Source: Mytilus californianus
Taxonomy: Eukaryota > Mollusca > Bivalvia > Mytilida > Mytilidae
Assembly (NCBI RefSeq): GCF_021869535.1
Contig: NW_026262593.1
Coordinates: 53,927,318 to 53,991,317, forward strand
Direction of reading: 5' to 3'
Length of the DNA stretch: 64,000 bases
Part shown: positions 9,812-20,205 of the stretch, piece by piece
How the letters are laid out: each line of letters begins with the position of its first letter
Numbering within the stretch: position 1 is the stretch's first letter
The notes under the pieces: generated by a model
What the model was told of the DNA's origin: nothing
Databases searched by the model: none
What the model saw: the letters and a program-made list of their open reading frames with translations, nothing else
Translations under genes and position numbers: made by a program

Positions 9812-10092
9812 TTAAGGTGGTACCTAACACTACAGTGAGATAACTCTGTAAAAATCAGCTAAACGTTTTAATCACGTTGTATTGTTAAAAAAAATTAAGC
9901 TTCTCAATGATCAAAATTAGTGTTTTTCAAACTGCTATATAACCAATGAAATTTTTCTGATAAAGTGGTTGGTTCAATTTTTTTGAAATTTTTATATTTT
10001 TTTCAAAGGGCTAAAGTAAACATTTTGTCAAAATTTTATAATAATTAAACGAGTCAAATTAATATTAGTCAAGGTGTTGGGTACCACCTTAA
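9812..10092. mobile_element. TTAA-flanked MITE, 281 bp
   Basis: It begins TTAAGGTGGTACCTAACAC and ends with the reverse complement of TTAAGGTGGTACCCAACAC, so 18 of 19 terminal bases pair. TTAA is the target duplication typical of piggyBac-type and Kolobok-type transposons. It has no coding capacity. A piggyBac transposase pseudogene lies 600 bp away, but mobilisation by that family is only inference. Confidence 0.8.
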
Positions 10093-10699
10093 AATACATT
10101 TAACTAAGATTTTGATATATTTGGAACGTTTGAGTCTGATACCGTTTTTTTTTTTGTTTTTTAGACATATCATCAAAATTGGCTGCTGGAAAAAAGTGGC
10201 TGCTACATTGTATCTTGATTGGCTGCTAAATGCACGTATTTTAATTTAAACGAACCGTTTATATATACACATTTGGTGTATTTTAAAATGCAAGCTTACC
10301 ATTCCAGTGTGCACGAGTTCACCACAGTTTTTTTACGGGGTCAGTATTTCCGTGTAAATTTCAATGTGAAATTATTCTTTAACCATTAGAGTTTGTTCAT
10401 TTTGTCCATGGTTTGTTATTTTCTCTGATTTTTTTTATTTCTGGCAATTCTATTTTTTTTTCTTTTTTGCCTGACCTTTATTGTTTAATTTGGAATATTT
10501 TTATAACACTTAAAAACTGACTAAAATGTCATTACATGTACCTCTGTTTCGAAAGTTGAAACTAGTGATATTGAAATACCGACAAGTTGTGAGAACAAAA
10601 GTCAAAAACATCGGTACACCGATATAAGGTGAACATTCTACATTTTATTTGTTTTACTTAAAATAGCTACCTGTAATATATATAGTGGTTTGAATAAGT
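10093..10699. other. gene-free stretch between MITE and piggyBac remains
   Basis: It contains a repeat fragment at about 10310-10450 that resembles 830-960 (GAGTTCACCACAG and T-rich text). No gene is seen. Confidence 0.4.
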
Positions 10700-12824
10700 C
10701 GTGAAGCTAGGTTTTATGAGCAAAAAAGAAGCTATCACAAAAGACATAGTAGCCTTTATTCACTCATAAGGTCCATGACAACCGTTGTACCCTTCAATTG
10801 TCCTGCTGGTACTGGATCAAATTGTCGACCTCTGTACACAGAAATTTGTAAAATGTGACCAGTCGCTGATTCACACAGCATCCAAAATTTAATTCCAAAC
10901 TTTGCAGCCTTAGATGGGATATACTGTCTCATTGCATTATGACCTTTGGTTGCCATTAAAGTTTCGTCCACACAAACCTCCTTTTAGGAACAATGAAACG
11001 ACAGAATTGTTTGTTCATAAAGGACAACAGTGGTCTAAATCTTGAAGCAGGGTCGTAGGCTCGGTGCTTTTGATAAAAAAAAACAACTAAAAACCTTTTG
11101 AGATGAAGTTACGCTGTAAATCATAAAGCACCAAGGGGAACCTTATACACGTACCCGGGACTGAACTTTTGTTTTCAAATGCTTTAAGTTCCTCTGTTAA
11201 CACTTTAGATTTGGAAAGAAAAATTCTGATTTCGTACCAGACGCTAATTAAACGACAAAGATAAATGGATAAATCGTAAACCATTATTTTCAACACAAAT
11301 CAATCGGTTATTTCCATGAATAAACTTTATAAAGGTATGACAAAAAGAAAATTTTTAGCGTCAAATTGAGAATGGAATTTGGGAATATGTCAAAGAGACA
11401 ACAACCCGACCAAATAGCAGAAAACAGCCTGATTATTATTTTAGCTCATCACGCAAAAAACAGTGTATGCAAAGATACTTATAGATCGGGAAAAGATATT
11501 TTAATAGTTAGTGTTTTTTATTGCTCAAATTAATCATGATGAGTTGATGTATTTCTGATAATAAAATATAATCTTTCTATGTATGTAACATTTTCTCTGT
11601 GAACAGTTTTAAATTAACATATAAGCAAAACTTTTAATCATTACCTCTTTGACTTTACTACATGTATAAAGTCTTTGTCAAGTAATTTGTCATTTTGGGG
11701 CCTTTAATAGCTGACTATGCAGTATGAAATTTTCTCATTGTTGAAGGCCGTACGGTGACCTATAGTTGTTAATAACAGTGTCATTTTGGTCTCATGTGGA
11801 GATTTCAGTGTTTTATTGGAAATCATACCATATCTTCTTTTCAATATTTACATGTTTTTCACACTGTCTTATTCGTACCTGTCTGGTGACGTTTCTTGAA
11901 TAGTCTGACACATATAAAAACTTTAATATGTTCTGGAAACGATTTCTCGACATAACCTTCTTGAACCAATGGGATGCCTGACTTGGCATAGATGAATTCC
12001 AGTATTCTTCTATGGAAGACTTCCTAATCAAACCCGTGTTGAACACTATAGCTAAGAAAGACTTTAGTTCATTTTCTGTCAGCGTTCTCAAAGATTTCAT
12101 TCTGGCATATGTTTTGGCGGTGGCTGCTCCTTTTCTTATGAAATTACTTGCATAACTGTACAAAGGAATGACATATCTTCAGAGGAAGACCATTTGTTAT
12201 TATTTTAGGGCAGGAAGATTTTTGTGCGGATATTTATTTTCATCTCTTTCTACGCATGTTTATATTTTTTTCCGTCCTGTCTTGGGCAAATATATTTATT
12301 TTCTGCTCTATAAATAACCATGCAAGGATATTCCTTTTATAAATCTCCATGTCTCCCCTCAACAAAAATCAAATGTTCGTCCTCTTTAAATGTTTGCCTT
12401 TTTTTCTCAAACTCCAAGATGATACATGTATCAAGAAAGGAATCGTGTTATTTTAATTTTTATCTTTCCTAATTATGTCTCTTCACTTTAATACGTTTTA
12501 TTTCGCTAACGAAATGAAAGTTTTATTAAATTGATTAACAATATTTGATTACAGTTAATTGGTTTGTTTATTGAATATTTTAACAGAACAACAACATTGG
12601 AGAAACTTTTTTCTATCAGTACTCTTTCAAAATGAATTTACAATGTACCTGTTTGTTCTTCTGACGATTTCTTTGATTAGTTCAATCGAAAACAGCAAAT
12701 AGAAATACTTTACTGGTGCTGAATGTACTGCCGGCATGTTTCGAAGCCCAAGATTTGCACGGAATATTGTGTTCTGCTCCGGTTCTGGAGGAAAAGCTTG
12801 CACCCATGGATATACGAAAACCAT
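10700..12824 (-). pseudogene. piggyBac-type transposase (PGBD-like), three exons, frameshifted
   Basis: Three minus-strand blocks read as consecutive parts of a DDE_Tnp_1_7 transposase. Exon A (12824-12649) has the start of the domain (PVKYFYLLFSIELIKEIV, then TN). Exon B (12155-11879) has NELKSFLAIVFNTGL and EEYW. Exon C (11066 to about 10700) has YDPASRFRPLLSF, the first catalytic Asp in CVDET, IKFWMLCESATGHI, and the second Asp in YYVFCDSFF. The gaps look like introns: donors AG|GTACAT and CAG|GTACGA, acceptors TACAG and CAAAAG, and codon phases match at both junctions. Exon C contains two frameshifts, before CVDET and before NKGYYVF. The C-terminal catalytic Asp and zinc-finger part are missing. 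The intron between B and C contains younger repeats (11380-11450 and 11700-11839). It could be a dead domesticated gene or an intron-bearing transposon. Confidence 0.82.
11700..11839 (+). repeat. mussel-type short repeat (M1) in piggyBac intron
   Basis: It contains TAGCTGACTATGCAGTATG, CTCATTGTTGAAGGCC, GGTGACCTATAGTTGTTAA and a diverged AAATCATACCATATCTTC end. The same order of blocks recurs at 20085-20205, 25100-25215, 42143-42365, 44440-44735 and inverted at 42990-43165 and 46695-46830. Confidence 0.8.
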
Positions 12825-12844
12825 TGCGCTGATTTTTACAGCAA

Positions 12845-12883
12845 TGACGTCACCGTTTCGTCAGAGAATTGCATATGACGTCA
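12845..12883. promoter_or_regulatory. two TGACGTCA palindromes upstream of the piggyBac start
   Basis: TGACGTCA occurs at 12845-12852 and 12876-12883, 20-60 bp upstream of the ATG of exon A (minus strand). This is the consensus CRE/ATF palindrome. Two copies in 40 bp of AT-rich DNA is notable, but function is inferred from the motif alone. Confidence 0.35.
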
Positions 12884-12956
12884 CGAAAAAAGGAAGAATG
12901 TAGAGAAAAAGAAAGAGTATTGACAGAATATCGAATTAATGTTTTTATATCATTTA

Positions 12957-13110
12957 CCCTAACCATCGGCCAAATCGGCCCATTGGCAGTTAAAGTACAC
13001 CTAAATCGGCCAAATCGACCGGCTGGCAGTTACAGACAACGGCAATCGGCCCGATCGGCCCGATGGCAGAGGTAACGTCAATCGGCCCTGATCGGCCCGT
13101 TGGCAGTATA
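12957..13110. repeat. degenerate tandem repeat of ATCGGCC blocks
   Basis: Four or so irregular units have the form AATCGGCCnnATCGGCCC followed by (A/T)TGGCAGT(T/A). The block is GC-richer than its surroundings. A 68-codon open frame through it is a by-product of the repeat. Confidence 0.75.
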
Positions 13111-13254
13111 AGGCCGGATGGGTGGTATGGTATTATCTGTTTCTTAGACAAGAAACTCTGAAAGAGTGTTCAAATATCACGCCAACAATTCTATGATTCT
13201 ACAATGTACGATTCTGTGAATAAAATTTCTATTACAATAGTAACATATCTTCCT

Positions 13255-13375
13255 TTGTCGGCTTATTGGGGTGTGGGACTAATGGGTGTCGGACCAATGG
13301 GACGTCAGACCAATTCTGTGTCGGACCAATGGGGCGTGGAACTAGCAGGGTGTCAAAATATCGGGGCGACCCCGT
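13255..13375. repeat. short imperfect tandem repeat
   Basis: About five diverged units of roughly 17-20 bp are built on GTGTCGGACCAATGGG. No coding capacity is seen. Confidence 0.7.
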
Positions 13376-13379
13376 AAAT

Positions 13380-14553
13380 ATCATCTACATCATAGACCAC
13401 CACACCCAGTGATGTGCCTTTCATTTTATAAAGGGAACTACATACAGGGTGCTTTTGTGGTTGAAAAATTGGTTGATTATAAAGGGAATTACTGAAGCAT
13501 GACTGAAGCACCCCCCCTTTTATAATAAGTTATGGATCCGCCACTGTATTATATCTATGCATGAACACAGCGAGAAAACCGAACACCCGGAGGCCGACTT
13601 CTACTGATTCGGCGAAAATGAACGTCACACTAAACTCCGAAACAAATAAATGAACCAAAATAAATAAAAAAAAACATACAAGACTAACAGAGGTCAGGGT
13701 TCCTGACTTTGGACAGGAGCAAATAATTGAAATATTATACGGCGAAGTTAAACATGTTTTGTGAGATCTCAACAACCCTCCCCCACACAGCAATACAACT
13801 CAATTTAAAAGAAATCCGAGTCCAATGTTAGATAGTTAACCCTTTCAGCGCCGAGACGTTGTTTTTTCACATGGTAACGTTGCCATACATATTTGAATGA
13901 CGTTACTATAAACTATACGTAACGTAACGTCAACATGCGACGTAAAGTCACATGCACGTTGTTTACGTTAATTGAATAATTAGACTACAAATGAGACATG
14001 ACACGCATATGAATAATTAAATATTATATGTATTAAGAGCAGAATGTTTCTTTTTTTATTGTTACGGTGAGAAGCCATTTAAATCAGGAAAACATTTAAT
14101 CATGACGTTGCTAGTCATTGTATTTTTTTATGCATGAAAACGATAATGAAATTATTCAAAGATTTTATTGCATGATGATCAATCAAGCATGTGTTGACAA
14201 AAACATTCATGTAGTATCTCCTGAAACATTAGTCGATGCAGAGTCCGACTTTACAAGTTGCACACCACCACTGAATCCAGGATTTTCTGGATCTTTCCGT
14301 ACCAGCACAAACTACACATTTCTTTCGTTTCTAATCCGGTATTTTCTCTGGGGAGTGCTTCTCTGTGATTCTTGCTAACTGCCGATGTACCGGTCTTACG
14401 GTTCTAATTTGTTGGTTTCTTGTCCCATCTCTGTGATTGCCTAACAGGTCCTGACACTACTGTTGGTGAAACTTAAGGTGGTCGGGCTTTGATTCCACGA
14501 CGAATGTTCTTTTGTAGCATAAGAATAAGAATAAGAATAAGAATTTTATTAAT
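13380..14553. other. gene-free stretch with transposon-end-like sequence
   Basis: TTAACCCTTTCAGCGCCGAG at 13838 resembles a piggyBac-type end (TTAA then CCCTTT), but I could not find its partner. About 13540-13790 is a dispersed repeat also seen in part at 50935-51045 (GGTTAAACATGTTTTGTGA). The 86-codon frame at 14118-14378 has no recognisable domain. An AAGAAT/AATAAG simple repeat lies at 14518-14545. Confidence 0.45.
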
Positions 14554-15154
14554 TTAAGGTAGTTCAGGGGTATACCGCCATCTTGAATTGTACAATCACA
14601 GTAAATAATCGGTCTAGTTCTTTACCCAAATCTGCAAATTTGGTAACAAATTTGCAATTTATTGGTTACACTGTTTATTTATATAAAGAAAACTTATTTA
14701 TTCATTGCATTATCGAAAATATTTTAACAAATACCAAAAATTTGTTCTTTTAGAATTAATTTTTCAAATAAGCCATTTAAGGGGAGATAACTCTTTTAGT
14801 ACAAAATTTATACTGGACATATAGGGAAATTTTCACTTTTTACATGTAGAAAGAAAACAAGTTCGGCGACACCCTTTTTTCTTTTTATTTTCTTAAAATA
14901 TATTATAAAACCTATCTTCTCATATTTTATTTCAAAATTCTATCTCATAGATTTCTTTTTTTGCACAAAAATGTGTTTTTTCATGAACAATCTAAGCAAA
15001 TTTTGGTAATTTTGAACGACTCGTACCTTAAAAAATAGCGCGGTGACCCAAACTTTTTATCATTTAAAAAAAAAAAAAGCATAGTAAAATCTTCATTTTG
15101 GCAAAGTATAAGAAAATTCTGTCATTTTTTTTCTATACCCCTGAACTACCTTAA
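14554..15154. mobile_element. TTAA-flanked non-autonomous element, 601 bp
   Basis: Perfect 21-bp terminal inverted repeats are formed by TTAA plus GGTAGTTCAGGGGTATA, mirrored at 15134-15154. The TTAA at both ends is the presumed target duplication. There is no coding capacity. The termini resemble those of the 9812-10092 element (TTAAGGTRGT), so both may use the same kind of transposase. Confidence 0.85.
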
Positions 15155-17690
15155 AATCCAAACAATAGGATTGTTACTAAATAAACAAACCAAAAAAAAA
15201 GCACAAACAAACAGACAGACAGACATATAAATGACAAAACGATAGACATTAAACAATACAAACATGTAGAATTGAAAAAGAAATAACGATTATTAATATT
15301 AATTATAATACTATTTTTGACAGCATGCCTCCTCTATAAAATTATTAATTCAAATATTATGATTATATATAACATTATAATTTAAGCATATAAAAGCATT
15401 AACTGAAAACGAGGAATAAAAAATAATGCGAATGAATTTAGATTTGTGCAATTTAGATACATGCAAAATTTGCGAAAATATAAAAACATTGAATGCAAAA
15501 ACATTTAAAAAATTATTTAGGTATTTTGTCTTAACAATTTGTCTTACCTTTGTTTCTGTCCTTCACATTAAGAAATTGAATTAATCACAAATTAATAAAT
15601 GCATTTCGAAAACAAAAACCTTAACGTCAATATGAATTGTTAATTCCGAGGTGAATAAAAGGGATACGGGTTGGGTGTTCGTCTATGAGAGAGGAAGACG
15701 AGTGTCTGATACAAAAATATATAAAGTTATGTAGCGTTTCTATAAAGTTTTAATCTATTTCAATATAAAAAAAAATGTTGTTTTGAATTAATCCATTTCA
15801 TATGAATTTTGGTGGATAGTTGTCTCATTGTCAATTCACAATCTACTTATTTTTATAATGCAATATTTTAATGTATTTCGACAAAAATTGGACACTTTAC
15901 AAAATGTATTCAAAACTTGCAAATTGTCATTTACCTGCAGCTGTAACTAGTTGGTGGAATAGTAGCTTTCTCCACATTTTCACACTTTTGAAATTCGGCT
16001 CAAATTGTAAAAGAAGCTGATCCCCGAGATCTACTATACCCATAGTATAGTTGTAACTCTTAAGGAAGTTCGCTACTCAGTTTCAAAATAACAAGCTTTT
16101 CATTACGCTGGAATATATTGATAAGGGTCTTATAAAGGAACCAAAAAAAGCAACAACCAAAAAATATAGGTCCGTGTGCTTGATTTCGAGATATTAGTCA
16201 TTGACATTTTGACGGGAAAATGTTCTCTCTTGATTTTTCAAAGCTTTATCATTGACAAGTTTAAGTTCTCAAAAACTATTTAAAAATAACAAAGGTTTTA
16301 TAAGACTTTTACAGATGACCTATAATTATAAATGTAAAAGATATATAAAAAGACAAATGGGGGTTAGTGGGCAAATTTTTTAGGACAATCAAATGGATAA
16401 AACCAGAGGGTTCCGAAAATCTGACAAAAATTCCAAATTATGACAAGCGAACATCCTTAACATCGGATGGAATTGCCACATCTGTTCCTCTACTGTTTGT
16501 TGCGTTAATCTTGCTACAATTTATAAACATACATTAAGAAGTTTTCTCCATGAATATTTAAATCTTTTCAAGAAGGCTGAAAATGCATTTAAAAAAAAGT
16601 AAACTCATTAATATACAGATTTTACTTTTAAACATACCATCAACTGTTCTTATAATACATTAATTCAATTAAAATAAGTTTCTGTGGTTGCAAAGAAGTA
16701 TTGGCATTTTTAACTTGTGCACAAATTGGTATGCTACGGTATTTTTCAGTCGCAGTATATTTGATGAAATTGTCATTTTTAAAGAACAGTAATATTATAG
16801 TGACTATAATTTTAACATTACTTTGCTTATACTTCATTTTGTCTCTTGTGGATAGGTGTCATATAGGCGATCATATCACATCTCCTTGTTTTATATTAAA
16901 AATGCATATCTTATATACGTTTTAATTTACCATGCAGAGCCAGTTGATGTAAGAATGGTAACCAGTCTGCGATCTGCCCATAAAACTGCCATGAGTTGTC
17001 CCTGATATTTCACTGTCATGTTTCCTTTTTGAAGTTTTGCATTTGGGTAGCATTGTGACATGCCACGTCTGGTTTTGATTACAGTTCATGTGCAGAATGT
17101 ACCATTATCTTTCAAATCAATTACCAATTTGGGACTTATAAAAAAAAACTATCAACTGTAACATGATGCTCTTTGTTGAAATTAGGTGTCATCAACTCTG
17201 TCACTACTTAGTACATGTACCCCTGAAATGCAATGCTTTGGGTTTATATGTGTTTATTCCTGAAGTTTTTGCGTGTAAGTGAATATTTAAGTTTTAAGTA
17301 TTTAATTTTATTTAATAGATCCTGAAAATATATATTTAAAAAAAACAGGGGTAAACACGAACCAGCGATTCTATTAAACCAAACAAAGACTGGTTTACCG
17401 AAAATATTTCTAGGTGACCGGCTGTTCAGATTTCTTAAAACATAACATATGAAATATGTCGTGAATCCAAGATTTTTGTTTCAAAAAGTATGTAGATTTC
17501 CTCTATAAGCATGACTATATGCTCTGAATATGCCTCACTAAGCCCTTTGTACAGTACTACATTTAATCTTTTTTTATAGGAACTGTATTTTTTAAAATAG
17601 TTACAAACATAAATGCCGGACATATACATTTTCAAATGCAATATTTGACCTTATCTGACCATTTTCACTTCTTGTTTCGTTTCGTCTACC
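15155..17690. other. gene-free AT-rich stretch
   Basis: Nothing coding can be supported. About 16835-16890 is a short diverged piece of the M1 repeat (GTCTCTTGTGGATAGGTGTC). The overlapping small frames near 16640-16925 have no family signature. Confidence 0.45.
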
Positions 17691-17696
17691 CTTATT

Positions 17697-17864
17697 CAAT
17701 GTATACCTTAATCTGGTGCGTGTAGCCGGTGTAGGATTCCGGCCGCTAAAAGCCACAATTTAATCCCCCAATTATTAGCCTTTTTGTTGGACAAGTATTG
17801 CTTAAGCTGATGTCGGCCTTTAAATTCAATAACCCTCTTATCTACACATACATCCTGGTTAAGT
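17697..17864 (-). pseudogene. piggyBac-type transposase fragment
   Basis: Minus-strand translation gives CVDKRVIEFKGRHQLKQYLS followed by NWGIKLWLL, the strand around the first catalytic Asp of piggyBac transposases. After one frameshift, GYTHQIKVY follows. An acceptor-like TTTTCACAG lies just before the block, as in an intron-containing gene. It is only distantly similar to the 10700-12824 copy, so it derives from another lineage. The 67-codon frame at 18052-18255 lies upstream on the same strand, but I cannot link it. Confidence 0.7.
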
Positions 17865-18308
17865 CTGTGAAAATATAAGCATAATTACTGTAGGTGTATT
17901 TATTATTATATTTTGTACGGCTACACTTTATAAATATTCAAAGCAAATTTACGTTTTTAAATAAAAATTGTCGTCGTTATATATGCACGTAGAGAAAGCA
18001 TAGGGTAAATGAATAAAAAAAAACAGATTAAAAGGTTTCTCTAATTCTTCGTCAATTTATCCCTCTCTGCACCCATTGTATACAAAAAATGTAACCAACG
18101 TGTGGTTCATTTGATCTTAGTTCTTCATTGGTTAAAAACCGATTACGATGTCGAATGTTCTTGCTTTCCTCGGAATTTTCCATTGTGACATCATGAAAAA
18201 AGGTGACAATGCCTGATGACGCTACATTGAAAGGACACATCTTTTTGCAGAACATTCATAAAATGAATAAGATTTGTCTGCATATTGTTTAAAAATCATT
18301 AAAGAAAC

Positions 18309-18430
18309 AGATTCCACCACCAAAACTCATGCAATACGATATTTATCCACTCTCGGCAGTTAAATTTTTTAATATTTAACTGTCTCGAGTGGATAAATAT
18401 CGTATCACACTCGATGCAGTGGTAGAATCT
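18309..18430. mobile_element. foldback MITE-like element
   Basis: The ends AGATTCCACCAC and GTGGTAGAATCT are inverted (11 of 12), as are long inner arms (CGATATTTATCCACTCTCG and its near mirror CGAGTGGATAAATATCG). The structure is a ~120-nt hairpin. No clear target duplication is seen. Confidence 0.75.
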
Positions 18431-18541
18431 ATATATATCTTTTAGATTTTATTTCTAGTCCTTATTTATCTTTTCATAATAGAAATGACAACATTGTAAT
18501 TAACTTTGGATAAGTTTTTATACAAAGTCATGGTTATGTTA

Positions 18542-18577
18542 CACCAGAGACATATAATGTATTATGTGTCTCTGGTT
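18542..18577. repeat. short palindrome
   Basis: ACCAGAGACATA is mirrored by TATGTGTCTCTGGT around an 8-nt AT-rich centre. It could form a stem-loop. There is no coding context, so I do not call it a terminator. Confidence 0.6.
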
Positions 18578-20084
18578 ACACATTGTAATAAGATGTGAAA
18601 AATGTGTAAACTTGAAGTAAATGTCTTTTTTGTTTATTTACTATGTTATACAATGCTCATTCTTTATAATATCTTCACTCTTCTAATGCTTATGATCTAG
18701 ATATCTAGATCTAGTCGAAATAATCCAGCCAAAAACTAAGATTCATAAAATCATTATAATTTGATAGGCTATAGACCGCTAGAGGGCGCAGAATTATTCG
18801 AGTTACAAAGCACATGGTAAATACTTTAAGAAAAGAGCATATGGGCGGAGCTAATCATCCAATCATCTGTTGAAACCAAGTATCAAGCTGTTAATCTCTG
18901 ACCACAAGAAAAATTATGTGGTCTTATCTCATAATGATGCAATCAAAATTTGTATAAAAATGGAGATAAACAAAGCAAATTTTAAACAGAAAAAGTTATA
19001 GAGGTAATAAAATCTAAAGTAAAGACATATACAAACATGTATATATAATATAAATGTGTAAGAGTAGCTTAAACTACATTTTGAAAGCCTCAAACAAATG
19101 TTCTTACTAATGCAAAGCTTTCTATAAAATAACCTTGATTATACCAAATTCAAACAAAACCTAGTATACTAATCAGCTCATTTTCAATATAATACAAACA
19201 ACGATTAAAGTAAATAAAAAAAAACTGCTTCGGACGCATATACATTTTACAGTGTGGTATTAATTTTTTTCTTAAAGATATTAAATATTTTTTTGTTTCT
19301 TTTATTTGGACGATTTGGTGATGTTGAGGAATATAGCTGTCGGTATAATTACGTTATGGAGTTTTGATACGCGTATCAATAACTTCCCATTGAATAAAAA
19401 GAAATAGTATGTTATTGAAATAATTACACAAATAAGTACTTGTCCATCAACTAAGGAAGTTTATGATCAAAAAGGTTATACGCCGTAAGTTTGCTCTTAA
19501 AAACCGGAATTCTTTTTAAATGCGTCATTGTTTAATGTTTAAAGTTTACAAGATTTTAAGTATGTACTTTATTTATCCTGTTTTGTTCCCAACAGTAGCA
19601 CATTATTGCTCAAATATCTTCTACTAAAACAATCCTTATATTTTAATTGGAAAAGACCTTTTGCTAACAAATGTATACAATTTCATATTATAATCTAAAG
19701 TATTTCCTTATCTTAAAACTCCAAATGGGAATTCCACAGGTTCCTTGAGCAATGCTATATATTTCAGCCAAATCTCTCTTTATGATATTCAATGATCTTG
19801 ACCTGCAGATTGTAACATTGATTTGACACTCAGGTAAGCTTTTTAATAGCTTTTATCATTAGCTGAAACACTCTCTACTACCACCAACGGGTGCATGCTT
19901 TAAAGACAGAGAAAGGCTTGTTGATTGCAAATCACTTATCCGGCTGGTGGACCACTATAGTCAGAACGGTTGTATGAACTCTGCATTATAATAAGTGTTT
20001 TGATAAGTTTTCAGATTTTAAATTTCAAAACTTTAAAAACAGTTACAGATTTCAAATTCCTTTTTTAAGCTTGCTATGCAGTAC

Positions 20085-20205
20085 AGGTTGTGCTCATTGT
20101 TGAAGGCCTACGGTAACCTATACAGTGGCTTACTGCTATGTCATTTGTTTTCTGGTAGAGAGTTGTCTCATTGGCAATCATATACCACATCTTTGTATTT
20201 TCATA
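20085..20205 (+). repeat. M1 repeat
   Basis: The blocks TGCTCATTGTTGAAGGCC, GGTAACCTATACAGTGGC and TCTCATTGGCAATCATA are present in the standard order. The same copy is at 57286-57406 in duplication copy B. An 84-codon frame through it is not a gene. Confidence 0.8.

Larger units (their letters stand above)
17870..19555. other. gene-free stretch with two palindromes
   Basis: Apart from the foldbacks at 18309-18430 and 18542-18577, I see no gene or recognised repeat. Confidence 0.4.

Noticed and set aside
14118..14378. 86-codon frame as a real gene
   Set aside because: No recognisable domain, no splice context, and nearby sequence is repeat-rich. Kept only as a mention.
18052..18255. 67-codon minus-strand frame as an N-terminal exon of the second piggyBac copy
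   Set aside because: It lies on the correct side and strand, but I see no family motif and no matching splice sites.
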